Assembly (NCBI GenBank): GCA_046046245.1
Contig: JBJOKE010000014.1
Span: 1-64,000 of the forward strand
Source of the DNA: UBA4615 sp046046245
GTDB taxonomy: Bacteria > Pseudomonadota > Gammaproteobacteria > Burkholderiales > Burkholderiaceae_E
Direction: 5' to 3'
Length of the DNA: 64,000 nucleotides
Positions 24,598 to 33,521 of the stretch are shown here, in pieces. A program made the translations under genes and the position numbers. The notes beneath the pieces were generated by a model. It ran no database searches, was not told the origin of the DNA, and saw only the letters and a program-made list of their open reading frames with translations. Each line of letters starts with the position of its first letter. Position 1 is the stretch's first letter.

Positions 24598-25611
24598 TCA
24601 GTCGACCGCCGCCGACTCGTCCTCCCGATGCCGGTCCGGCTCCGTCGTGCCGAGGATCTCGTTCAGCACCGACGTGGCGAAACACCCGGCGGGCAGGGAG
24701 AACGCGAGCACCAGCCGATCGGCCTGCGGCCACTCCCACGACAGCTGCGCCGGGCTCGCCACCAGCGCGCGGCGCTCCTGGTCCAGGCCGGCGTATTCCA
24801 TGCCGCCGCACACCGTGGCGTGACGTCCGGCCACGTCGTTCTCCAGCGCCTGCGCCTGATCGGTGGTGCTCACGCGCCCCCGTCCCCAGAGCGGTCCGGT
24901 GGGCCGGCCCGCCTCGTCCAGCACGTCGCCGGGCAGGGTCTTGCCCCAGAGCCCCTGCCGGATCCGCTGCGCCAGAACCTCGTTGAAGACGAAGGCGCGC
25001 ACCGCCGACAGGTAGAGGCCCTTCAGCTTCGGGTTGCGCACGCGGACCTCGCGCGCCAGCATGGCCCGGCCCTGCTCGACGTTGCCGCCGCCGTGGCCGA
25101 AGCGCTGGGCGCCGAAGTAGTTGGGCACGCCGCGTGACGCGACGGCCCTGAGATTCGCCTCGACGGCGTCGCGGTCGCCGGTCACGTCGCGCAGCACGAT
25201 GCGGAACCGGTTGCCCTCCAGGTCGCCGCGGCGCAGCTTCTTCAGGTGGCGGCTCTGGCTCAACACCTTGAATTCCGGGTGCTCGAGCCGGGTCAGGTCG
25301 GGGGTCTCGCCTTTCGGCAGGTGGATGCTGAACCACTGGCGGGTGACGGCGTGGCGGTCCTTGAGGCCGGCATAGCCCACGTCCACGTCCTTCACCCCGG
25401 CGGCCTCGGCCAGCCGCTGCGCGACGAAGGCGGTGTTGGCACCGTTCTTCTCGATCTCCAGCCAGAGGTGCTCGCCCTCACCGGCGGGCCGCTGCAGCGG
25501 CAGTTCGGTGACGACGAAATCCTCGTTGAGGCCTTTCAGGGTGGCGCTGGCGCCACTGGCCGGGTAGGCGGTGGGCCAATGCGGCAGGCAGGTGTACCGA
25601 GCGTCGTTCAT
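24598..25611 (-). CDS. truD: tRNA pseudouridine(13) synthase TruD
   Basis: This 337-residue TruD enzyme converts U13 of tRNA-Glu to pseudouridine. The catalytic aspartate lies in GLKDRHAVTRQW (Asp85). Other family features are NEDFVVTELPL near the start, the LEGNRFRIVLRD segment, PNYFGAQRFG and the FNEVLAQR helix. Length is normal. It is a core gene and a useful anchor for synteny. The preceding lipoprotein hydrolase gene, once its frameshift is corrected, ends 19 bases before this ATG. Confidence 0.95.
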   Translation of the reverse strand: MNDARYTCLPHWPTAYPASGASATLKGLNEDFVVTELPLQRPAGEGEHLWLEIEKNGANTAFVAQRLAEAAGVKDVDVGYAGLKDRHAVTRQWFSIHLPKGETPDLTRLEHPEFKVLSQSRHLKKLRRGDLEGNRFRIVLRDVTGDRDAVEANLRAVASRGVPNYFGAQRFGHGGGNVEQGRAMLAREVRVRNPKLKGLYLSAVRAFVFNEVLAQRIRQGLWGKTLPGDVLDEAGRPTGPLWGRGRVSTTDQAQALENDVAGRHATVCGGMEYAGLDQERRALVASPAQLSWEWPQADRLVLAFSLPAGCFATSVLNEILGTTEPDRHREDESAAVD

Positions 25612-25630
25612 GAGCGTCCGATTCCCGCGG

Positions 25631-26525
25631 TCATGGGGCGACGACCGACCGGGTCATGTCTTCGACGACCGTCCGCAGCACCGCCTCGACCAGCGCACGG
25701 CGCGGGAACGGTTCGTTGCCGGCGGCGGCCCGGACGATCGCGTTGGGGCTGGCCTGCAGGTTGGCGCCGATCGAGATCGCCCGCTCCGCAGGCGAGCCCG
25801 GGGATCCAGGCCGCAGCCCGCAGCGTTCCCTGCGGGCCGAGGTTGGCGAGCGGCGAGCCGCCGATCGCGCCGGCCAGCGCGACCAGCGCGGCGACCCGTG
25901 GGCGCGCCTCCGGATGGTCGACGACGAGCTGCAGGGCGTCGACCGCGCCCTTCGAGTGCCCGATCAGCACCACCCGCTCGGCCGGATCGGCCCAGGCGAG
26001 CAGGGCGTCGCGCAGGGCGCGGGCATTCGCATCGCTGCTGCCCAGGCCATCGACATGCAGCACCCGCAGCGGAAGGCCCAGGGTCGCCAGGAATGGCCCC
26101 ATCTCCTGCTCGATCAGCGCCCCCTGACCCGCGCAGTCGGATCCGAAGCCGAGCACGTAGGCGACCGACAGTCGAGCGGCGGGCGACGAGGGCAGCGGGG
26201 GCGACGCGGGCCATTCGGGCACTGCGGCCGACGCGGTCGACGCGGGCGCAGGCCCCGGGGCGGGCTCGTCCGACAGCCTCAGCAGCCGCCGCTCGCAGTC
26301 GTCGCTCGCCCCCTGCGCGACCGCATGCGCACGCAGCACCTCGCAGAACACCTGCCGGAACCGCGCGCGCCCGTCGCGCACGCCGGCCAGCGCGGCCGGC
26401 ACCATCACCACCGCGGGTCCCTCGGTCGTACGCGGCACCAGGGCGTTGACGCCGCATCCGAGCTGCGCCCAGGCGATCGCGCACACGGCCAGGGCGCGGA
26501 CCGACCGGGTCCATGCAATGGGCAC
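25631..26525 (-). pseudogene. Lipoprotein alpha/beta hydrolase, frameshifted near the C-terminus
   Basis: The N-terminus has a lipoprotein signal ending WAQLGC (Cys24). The central part has strands leading to VVLIGHSKGAVDAL (GHSKG nucleophile) and LVALAGAIGGSPLANLG, as in lipase-like hydrolases. At about 25795-25802 the reading frame changes: the original frame becomes Arg/Gly-rich nonsense ending at 25608, while the next frame continues AISIGANLQASPNAIVRAAA and then FPRRALVEAVLRTVVED, stopping at 25631. One base gained (or two lost) within the CCCCGGGCTC stretch explains this. It may be a real mutation or a sequence error in a GC-rich run. The role would be at the inner or outer membrane; the substrate is unknown. 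Confidence 0.7.
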
Positions 26526-26528
26526 CGT

Positions 26529-28382
26529 CTACTCCATGCCGACGCTGGCCTCGACGCGGAAGAACTGCTCCGAGCGTCGCTTGGCCTCGCCGCGGTGGGA
26601 GTTGGCGTCGTCGGAGCTGCCGTCGAAATCGATCTTCGCGGCCAGCACCGCGCGGCAGGTCATGTACGCCTTGGCCCGCGGTTCGTCGAGGTCGTCGAGG
26701 TGGCCGCCGAGCAGGTCCACCAGACGCGTCTTCCGCACGAACAGATCGACCAGCCCGCGCGTGTCCGCGGGCCGCTCGGCGACGAGCGCGGCGGCGCAGT
26801 CGCTCCACGGCGCACCGCGGCAGAACGCCGGCAGCGCGACGGCGTCGAGCCGGTGCGCATCGGCACTCAGCTGTCGACCAGTCTCGATCAGCACCTCGAG
26901 CATCTCGTCCTGGTACTCGTTCGCCCGCCGGTATCGATCGGCTTCGCAGTCCTCGCAGTCGGGCGAGATCTTCGCGCGGAGCAGGCCGAACAGACTGCCG
27001 CGCGACGCGTGCTGTCGCGCCACCAGCTCCGCATCGAGCTGGCGCAGCGCCGCCGCGTCGAATCCCGACGCGGTGCAGGCCTGCCGCTCCCACGCGGCGA
27101 GCAGGTCCGCATCCGAGCCGTGCGGCCGGTCACCGGCCGGCATCAGGTCGCCGCGCACCATCAGGCGGTTCGCCGTCTCGTCGTACGCGAAGCTGATCCG
27201 GCGGTACGCGATCGGCCAGTCCGACAGCGAACTCGTGTTCAGCTCGAGGAGGGGCCGGTTGTCGAGCGCTCGGTGCACCGCCCAGAAGCCCCGGTGCGTG
27301 TGCGCGGACAGGTAGACCAGCGGGTGGGGCAGCGTCGACATCAGCTCGCGCAGCATCACGCGGCTGGGCAGCCCGAGCGACTGCCAGTTGTGATGGCCGG
27401 CGAACACGACGATGTCGCCGTCGCGGGCCGCGGCACCGACCCACCGGGACACCGCGCGGACCTGCTCGGGTCGGATGTGGCCGACGCTCCCCGGGCTGTT
27501 GCCTCGCAGCACGTCCCAGGTGCTGGCCAGCTGTCCGGTCTGGTTGGTGTCGAGGGCGATCACCACGACGCCTCGCGTCGCACCGGGTGCGGGCGGCAGC
27601 CGCAGCCGCTGCGCGACGAACGAGTTCGCGTACTGGTTGCCGTCGACGAGTCGCGCCTCGATCGCGGAGATGTAGTCCGAGGCGCTCGGGTTGGTCCAGC
27701 TGATGCGCTGGTCGCCGATCGCGCCGGGTGCGGGCAGGCCCGCCAGTGCCGCCGGGCCGGCGCCCAGGCCGGCCAGGTAGGTGGAGATGAAGTCGCGCTT
27801 GGTGAACGCTTCGCGTTCCGACATCCGACGCACGTCGCCGTCGGCACGACCGGGTCGGCAGGCGTCGTTCCACTTGGTCGCCCCGGTGTCGAAGGTCGCG
27901 CTCAGCACGTCGTACCCGTAGATGCCGAACATCAGCCCGTCGTGGTTGCCGGGCAGCAGGGCGCCGCGGGCGGGTCCCGCGTCGAACAGGCGGCGCATCC
28001 GCTTCGCTTCCGACTTGCACGACAGGTCGAGCACGTCTCCGAGGTGCAGGAATGCGCTGTCGCGATGGGCCTCGAAGACCCACTCCATGATGCGCCGGCC
28101 GAACAGCGGCTGCTCGGGCGGACGTTGGGTGACCTCCAGGTATCGGTCGAGCGCATTGTCGTTGTCGAGCATCGGCACGCTGGTCGCCTCGTGCTCCTGC
28201 GTGTCGCCGATCGCGATGATCGGCTCGGTCAGCGTCAGGAATCGGCCGCCGGGCTCTTCACCGGGGCCGGGTTGGGGCCTGAATCCCGAGCATCCCGACA
28301 CGGCGAGCCATGCGAGCGTTGCGGCGAAGAGGACCGCGCGGCGCGAGCCGCCGGTCCGTGCCGACACGTGCGGATCGTTCAT
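26529..28382 (-). CDS. Metallophosphoesterase lipoprotein
   Basis: This 617-residue protein has a lipoprotein signal ending LAVSGC. The calcineurin-like metal motifs are present in order: IGDTQEHE, LHLGDVLDL (GDxxD), LLPGNHDG (GNHD), VFAGHHNW and LSAHTHRG (GHxH-like). The C-terminal 200 residues are helical and contain a Cys pair (DCEDCEADRY). The ATG at 28382 starts the signal peptide. It lies 10 bases after the phospholipase-D-like lipoprotein gene and 3 bases before the next hydrolase, so three envelope lipoproteins with hydrolase folds form one operon. A role in phospholipid, nucleotide or cell-wall phosphate turnover at the envelope is likely; the substrate is not determined. Confidence 0.8.
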   Translation of the reverse strand: MNDPHVSARTGGSRRAVLFAATLAWLAVSGCSGFRPQPGPGEEPGGRFLTLTEPIIAIGDTQEHEATSVPMLDNDNALDRYLEVTQRPPEQPLFGRRIMEWVFEAHRDSAFLHLGDVLDLSCKSEAKRMRRLFDAGPARGALLPGNHDGLMFGIYGYDVLSATFDTGATKWNDACRPGRADGDVRRMSEREAFTKRDFISTYLAGLGAGPAALAGLPAPGAIGDQRISWTNPSASDYISAIEARLVDGNQYANSFVAQRLRLPPAPGATRGVVVIALDTNQTGQLASTWDVLRGNSPGSVGHIRPEQVRAVSRWVGAAARDGDIVVFAGHHNWQSLGLPSRVMLRELMSTLPHPLVYLSAHTHRGFWAVHRALDNRPLLELNTSSLSDWPIAYRRISFAYDETANRLMVRGDLMPAGDRPHGSDADLLAAWERQACTASGFDAAALRQLDAELVARQHASRGSLFGLLRAKISPDCEDCEADRYRRANEYQDEMLEVLIETGRQLSADAHRLDAVALPAFCRGAPWSDCAAALVAERPADTRGLVDLFVRKTRLVDLLGGHLDDLDEPRAKAYMTCRAVLAAKIDFDGSSDDANSHRGEAKRRSEQFFRVEASVGME

Positions 28383-28392
28383 GCGAGCCTCG

Positions 28393-29982
28393 TCAGTACA
28401 GCGATGGCGGAAAGAGCTTGAAGAACAGGTTCTGGATCCGCTGCAAGGCGTTGCGCGCCGGCTGTCGGTCCAGGGTCCCCGCGTCGCTCGTCCATCGTGG
28501 CGCACCGTCCGCGCCCAGCACGACGCGCCAGCTGTTGGACGGGCCCATGTCACGCTCCATGCCCGCGGCCAGCGACTGCGCGAGGGGCGGACTGTCGACG
28601 ACGACGCCCATCTCGGCGTTGAACACCTCGGAGCGCGGATCGAGGTTCATCGAGCCCACGAACACGCGCTCGCGGTCGACGACCATCGCCTTGACGTGCA
28701 GGCCGACGAATTCGCCCCGCACCGGCACGGTGTCGACCAGCGTCGACCGGATGGCGGCATCGGGCCGCAGCTCGTGCAGGGCCACGCCGAGCTCCAGCAG
28801 CGTCACGCGCCAGCCCTCGTAGTGGCTGTTGACCGCCGGCACGTCGTGCGAGGCGAGCGAGTTGGTCAGCACGCGGACGGACACGCCACGGGCGATCAGC
28901 GCGCGCAGGTCCTCCACGAACGTGGCGTCCGGAATGATGTAGGCGTTGGTGATCAGCACCTCGCGTTGCGCGCTGCGCATCAGCCTGTGGAGGGTCTCGG
29001 GCATCCGGTTGCGAGTGGTCTCGTCGCGCGCGGGCGGGTCCGCGTCGACGCGCCCGCGACCGGGGAGCAGACGTGCGGGCAGCGCCGCCATCTCCGGCGC
29101 CCACGAACGCCGGCCTTCGAGGATCGCGGCGGCACGCGGATCGGACTGCAGCTCCAGGATCGCCTGCGTGCTCGCCGCCGACAGTCCGGCCTCGGGTGCC
29201 GTCCCCTCGAATCGCGGCGGCGGGCGTACCGTGTCGCTGTTCCAGTAGCGGTCGAACACCCGGCTCGCGTCGCGCGCGACCGGGCCGACGCCGAGGACAT
29301 CGAGGTCGTGGAAATTGAAGGCGGGGTTCAGGCCGAAGTACTCGTCGCCGATGTTGCGACCGCCGACGATCGCCACACGGTTGTCGGCGATCATCTGCTT
29401 GTTGTGCATCCGCCGGTTCAGCTGCGTGAACCGCGTCGCGCCTTCGGTGAGTCGCTCCACGACGGTGCGCCCGTACCAGGCATTGAAGAGCCTGATCTCG
29501 ATGTTCGGATGCCGGTCGATCAGGCCGATCGCGGCATCGCGCAGCTCGATGTGCGTCATGTCGTGCAGCATCGTGCTCAGGTCGTCGAACAGGATGCGGA
29601 CCTTCACGCCACGGTCGGCCGCCGCGATGACGCGAGCCATCAGCAGCTGACCGACGCGGTCGCCGAACCACACGTAGTACTGCAGGTCCAGCGTGTGGCG
29701 AGCCGAGTCGACGAGCGCGAGCCGCCATGCGAGCGCGTCCTCGTTGCGCTCGAGGAGCATGAAGCCCGATGCATCGGGGCCGCGCTCCGCCCGGATGGCC
29801 TCTTCGGCGAGGGCGAAGGGGCTGTCTGCGCGAGGCGTCTGCGCGTAGGTCGCCGGCGGCTTCGGGGGCGGCTGCACGGTCGCGCAGGCGGCCGCCAGCG
29901 ATGCCCAGACCAGCGCCAGGACGACTCGAGCGCGCACAGGAAGGACTGTGCGCCGGGCGCGATGCATTCGAGTACCGTTCAT
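28393..29982 (-). CDS. Phospholipase D / cardiolipin-synthase-like lipoprotein
   Basis: This 529-residue protein has two intact HKD motifs: HNKQMIADNRVAIVGGRNIGDEYF-type in the first half (shown here only by its H-x-K-x4-D core) and HVKAMVVDRERVFVGSMN in the second. A lipoprotein signal ends near Cys33 (LAAACAT). It resembles the YmdC/ClsC group and periplasmic PLD proteins, which transfer or hydrolyse phosphatidyl groups. It heads the lipoprotein operon with the metallophosphoesterase 10 bases downstream, so the two may act sequentially on phospholipid head groups. Confidence 0.85.
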   Translation of the reverse strand: MNGTRMHRARRTVLPVRARVVLALVWASLAAACATVQPPPKPPATYAQTPRADSPFALAEEAIRAERGPDASGFMLLERNEDALAWRLALVDSARHTLDLQYYVWFGDRVGQLLMARVIAAADRGVKVRILFDDLSTMLHDMTHIELRDAAIGLIDRHPNIEIRLFNAWYGRTVVERLTEGATRFTQLNRRMHNKQMIADNRVAIVGGRNIGDEYFGLNPAFNFHDLDVLGVGPVARDASRVFDRYWNSDTVRPPPRFEGTAPEAGLSAASTQAILELQSDPRAAAILEGRRSWAPEMAALPARLLPGRGRVDADPPARDETTRNRMPETLHRLMRSAQREVLITNAYIIPDATFVEDLRALIARGVSVRVLTNSLASHDVPAVNSHYEGWRVTLLELGVALHELRPDAAIRSTLVDTVPVRGEFVGLHVKAMVVDRERVFVGSMNLDPRSEVFNAEMGVVVDSPPLAQSLAAGMERDMGPSNSWRVVLGADGAPRWTSDAGTLDRQPARNALQRIQNLFFKLFPPSLY

Positions 29983-30208
29983 CCGTTCAGGTTCAGGACG
30001 CGTTCGATTCCCCGGACCGATCCGTCACGGGCAGCGTCTCGTTGCGGACTGCGGGGCGCCGCAGGGTGCGGGCGACCAGGCCATGCAGCCCCGCTTTTTC
30101 GGGTCGCAGTCTACTCCGTCGACCACGGCCGGCGGCTGGGCGCCTCTGCTGCACGACCGATCGTGTCGTCAGTCGATACACTCTCCGCCTGCCGCGATCA
30201 CGACCCGC

Positions 30209-31171
30209 ATGCCACCGATGCATTCGACACCCCGTCCCCATCCCCGGCCCCGCGCCACCGCCCGTCGCCATGCGCTCGGCATGCTCGGCGCGCTCGGCGC
30301 CGGCCGGGCGATCGCCGCCTGCGGCGCGCTGTCCGTCGCGGGCGCGGCCCACGCCGCGGACGGTCCGGCGGCGTCGCCACCGCTGCCGCCGGGTGCGACG
30401 CCGCTCGAGTCGGTGGCGTCGAAGCTCAACGCGATCCGGGTCTACGACGTCGACGGCGCGCGCCTCATGGCGTTCGACGGGCAGTCGATCGGCAGCGTGC
30501 AGTCGGCCTGGCTGCCGGCGGACCCGGGTGCGCTGCTGGTCGCCTACACCCGCCTGATGACGCTCGCGGTCGTGTACGCCGACCGGCACCGCAAGGCGGT
30601 GGTCGTGGGGCTGGGCGGCGGGCGCACGGCCGGATACCTCGCCGCGACCTTCGCCCCGCTCGAGGTGCACGCGGTCGAGATCGATCCGCAGGTCACGCGC
30701 CTGGCGCAGCGCTGGTTCGACCTGCGCATCGACCGGCGCCTGGCCGTCACCCACGACGACGGACGCCGATTCGTCGAGCGGCTGCGCGAGCCGGTCGACC
30801 TCGTCTTCGTCGACGCCTACCTGAACGACGCCGCGCCGCGCCACCTGACGACACGCCAGTTCTACGAGGCGATCCACCGCAGGCTCGCCCCGGGTGGCGC
30901 GATGGCGCTCAACATCGAGCCGTATTCGCAGGCGCTGGGCGACGCGCTGCTGACGGTCGAGGCCGTCTTCGGACACCACGACACCTACGGCGACGGCAAC
31001 AACGTCGTGCTGATCGCGCGCCGCGGACCCGCGCTCGACGCCGGCACGATCGAGACGCGGGCACGCGCGCTCGATGCCCGGTTCTCGCCGCGGCACGGCC
31101 TGCGCGAGCTGCTCGCCGCGCGACAGTCGCTCACGCCGGCACCGGGCTCGCGGGTGCGGACCGACAGCTAG
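30209..31171 (+). CDS. Spermidine-synthase-like methyltransferase-fold protein, exported
   Basis: This 320-residue protein has a spermidine-synthase fold: VVVGLGGGRTAGYL (nucleotide-binding glycine loop), VHAVEIDPQVT (acidic end of strand 2), THDDGRRFV and LVFVDAY. The N-terminus carries a twin-arginine-like leader (ARRHALGMLGALGAG, then AGAAHA), which suggests export of a folded protein. Cytoplasmic spermidine synthases lack such a leader, so this belongs to the poorly understood fused or exported relatives. The start at 30209 is the first ATG that gives this leader; 30218 is an alternative. It is divergent from the PLD gene and convergent with the GGDEF-EAL gene. Its biochemical role is uncertain. 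Confidence 0.7.
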   Translation: MPPMHSTPRPHPRPRATARRHALGMLGALGAGRAIAACGALSVAGAAHAADGPAASPPLPPGATPLESVASKLNAIRVYDVDGARLMAFDGQSIGSVQSAWLPADPGALLVAYTRLMTLAVVYADRHRKAVVVGLGGGRTAGYLAATFAPLEVHAVEIDPQVTRLAQRWFDLRIDRRLAVTHDDGRRFVERLREPVDLVFVDAYLNDAAPRHLTTRQFYEAIHRRLAPGGAMALNIEPYSQALGDALLTVEAVFGHHDTYGDGNNVVLIARRGPALDAGTIETRARALDARFSPRHGLRELLAARQSLTPAPGSRVRTDS

Positions 31172-31195
31172 CGCACGGCGCCGCGGTCCGGGCCC

Positions 31196-33478
31196 TCAAT
31201 CGACCCGGGCGAGCGTGCGGTACGCCGGCGCCGGCCCGCTCGCGTGCGCGGGCGGAGCCGGCGTCGCGCCCTCCAGCCAGCGTCGGGCGAACTCGTCGGC
31301 CGGGCACGGCCGTCCGAAGTGATAGCCCTGGACCGCATCGCAGCGCATGGCCTGCAGCACGTCCCACTGCCGCGCGTTCTCGACCCCTTCGGCCACCACC
31401 GCGAGCCCGAGGGCCTGCCCCATCCGGATGGCCGCAGCGACCAGCGCCTGCGACTCCTCGTCGCCGTCGAGATCGCTGACGAACTCGCGGTCGATCTTCA
31501 GGGCGTGGAACGGGTAGCGCTTGAGGTACGACAGCGACGAGTAGCCCGTCCCGAAGTCGTCCATCGCCAGCCGCACGCCCAGGGCGCTCAGCGTCCTGAG
31601 CGCCTCGCCGACGTCGGAGCCCTGGTCGATCAGCAGCCCCTCGGTCACCTCGATCTGGAGCCGCTCGGGCGGCAGGCCGTGGCGCGCGAGGGCATCGGCC
31701 ACCGAGCGCACGAATCCGGGCTCCTTGAACTGACGCGGCGAGACGTTCACCGCGATGCTCAGCGACGACGCACCGCGCTCGCGCCACCGGGCGAGCTGCC
31801 CGCACGCCTGGTCGATGACCCACTGCCCGATCGGTACGATCAGGCCGGTGTGCTCGGCGATCGGGATGAACTCGTCGGGCGGCACCGACTGCTCGTCGCC
31901 GTATCGCCAGCGCAGCAGGGCCTCGGCACCCATGATCGTGCCGTCGTGGCTGTCCATCACCGGCTGGAACACGAGCGAGAGCTGATCGCGGGCGAGCGCA
32001 TCCCGCAGCTGCGCCTCCAGCTCGAGGCGTCGTGCCGCCCGGGCCTGGATCGACGCATCGTAGAAGCGGATCGCGTTGCGGCCGGCCGCCTTCGACTCGT
32101 ACATCGCGAGGTCGGCACGCCGCATCAGCGTGCCCGCGTCCGCCGCATCGTCGCCGGACAGTGCGATGCCGATGCTCGGCGTCACGACGACGCCGCCGGC
32201 GGCGCGCCGGAACGGCGATGCGAACGCGGCCGCGATCCGCTCCGCGACGGCTCGCACCTGGTCCGCCCGGCCGATCTCCGGCAGGACGACGACGAACTCG
32301 TCGCCGCCCAGGCGGGCGACGGTGGCGCCCACGCCGGTGGCCGCGACGAGCCGCTGTGACGCCTCGCGGAGCAGCTCGTCGCCCGCCTCGTGCCCGAGGT
32401 TGTCGTTGACCTTCTTGAAGTCGTCGAGATCGATGTAGAAGAGCGCCACCCTCGCGCCGCCCGGGCGCGCGGCCGCGAGCGCCTCCACGAGGCGCCGGCC
32501 CGCGAGCACGCGGTTGGGCAGGCCGGTGAGCGCATCGTGGGTGACCTCGCGCTCCAGCATCGCCTCGGCCCGACGGCGCTCGACGATCTCGCGGCGCGTG
32601 TGGGCGAGCGCATCCTCGAGTTCCCGGGTGCGCTCCAGCACACGCGACTCCAGCTCGGAGCGGGCCGCCCGCAGCGACGACTCCCGCTCGCTCACCTTGG
32701 TCTGCATCAGGTTGAAGGCACCGGCGAGGTCGGTGAGCTCGTCGCGGCCCGCGAGCCGGATGGGCTCGACCGTGCTCGCGTCGGTGAGGGCCCCGGCCGC
32801 CCGGTGCAGGCTGGAGACCCGCACGGACAGGTCCCGGGCCAGCGCGCCGAACCACACCGCGAGCACGCCGACCCCGATGCCGCCGGTCAGCAGGAAGGCC
32901 GACCTGCGCCGACGGTGCTCGTCGGCCTGCCGGGTGAGGTGCTCGGCCGCGCGGGCCTCGGTGGCATCCACCAGCTCCTTGAGCAGCAGCGAGATCGTCT
33001 TGAACCGCTCGGCGGAGCGGAAGGCCGAGACCTCCGCGAGCCGGTCGGTGTTGCCCGCCAGCCCGAGCGTCCTCGCCTCCAGCAGATCGCCGCGGTAGCG
33101 CAGCCAGGCATCCGTGAGCGCGCCGGCGTCGACCGCGGCGACCTGGGCCCGGGCGGAGAGCAGCCGCTCGAGCGTCTCCTCGAAGCGCTGCTGGGCCGCG
33201 CCGATCCGCTCGATCTGGTCGGTCATCGCGAACAGGTCCACGAGACGCGACATCTCGAGCTCGAGCGTGCGCATCTGCCCCAGCTGCGTCTGCAGCGCAT
33301 TGAGCTGCGCGAGCGGCCTGATCTCGTCGTTCAGGATCGTCGACAGGCTCCGTTCGGACGCGTCGATCGTGCGGCTGGCGAGCCAGACCAGCGCGATCGA
33401 CAGCATGACCGTGCCCAGGAAGCCGAGCAGCAGCTTCCTGCCGAACGTGAACCGGAACGGCAGCCGCGGGCCGCGCAT
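31196..33478 (-). CDS. Membrane GGDEF-EAL c-di-GMP enzyme
   Basis: This is a 760-residue protein. Two membrane helices (about 12-33 and 198-220) bracket a periplasmic four-helix sensor, followed by a HAMP domain (about 222-275), a coiled coil, GGDEF (about 330-485) and EAL (about 500-745). The GGDEF motif RLGGDEFVVVL is intact, and so are the EAL residues GAEALLRW, DDFGTGYSSL, LKIDREFV and VAEGVEN. Both cyclase and phosphodiesterase activity are therefore possible. It lies 43 bases downstream of a periplasmic solute-binding protein gene on the same strand, which suggests that the binding protein provides the sensory input. Confidence 0.9.
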   Translation of the reverse strand: MRGPRLPFRFTFGRKLLLGFLGTVMLSIALVWLASRTIDASERSLSTILNDEIRPLAQLNALQTQLGQMRTLELEMSRLVDLFAMTDQIERIGAAQQRFEETLERLLSARAQVAAVDAGALTDAWLRYRGDLLEARTLGLAGNTDRLAEVSAFRSAERFKTISLLLKELVDATEARAAEHLTRQADEHRRRRSAFLLTGGIGVGVLAVWFGALARDLSVRVSSLHRAAGALTDASTVEPIRLAGRDELTDLAGAFNLMQTKVSERESSLRAARSELESRVLERTRELEDALAHTRREIVERRRAEAMLEREVTHDALTGLPNRVLAGRRLVEALAAARPGGARVALFYIDLDDFKKVNDNLGHEAGDELLREASQRLVAATGVGATVARLGGDEFVVVLPEIGRADQVRAVAERIAAAFASPFRRAAGGVVVTPSIGIALSGDDAADAGTLMRRADLAMYESKAAGRNAIRFYDASIQARAARRLELEAQLRDALARDQLSLVFQPVMDSHDGTIMGAEALLRWRYGDEQSVPPDEFIPIAEHTGLIVPIGQWVIDQACGQLARWRERGASSLSIAVNVSPRQFKEPGFVRSVADALARHGLPPERLQIEVTEGLLIDQGSDVGEALRTLSALGVRLAMDDFGTGYSSLSYLKRYPFHALKIDREFVSDLDGDEESQALVAAAIRMGQALGLAVVAEGVENARQWDVLQAMRCDAVQGYHFGRPCPADEFARRWLEGATPAPPAHASGPAPAYRTLARVD

Positions 33479-33521
33479 CGGGAGCCGGACTCGGGATCCG
33501 CTCGGATCGGCGCGCGCCGGC

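Noticed and set aside
25608..25611. Apparent ATGA coupling between the lipoprotein hydrolase and truD
   Set aside because: The hydrolase frame at that point is nonsense after a frameshift. The real stop is at 25631.
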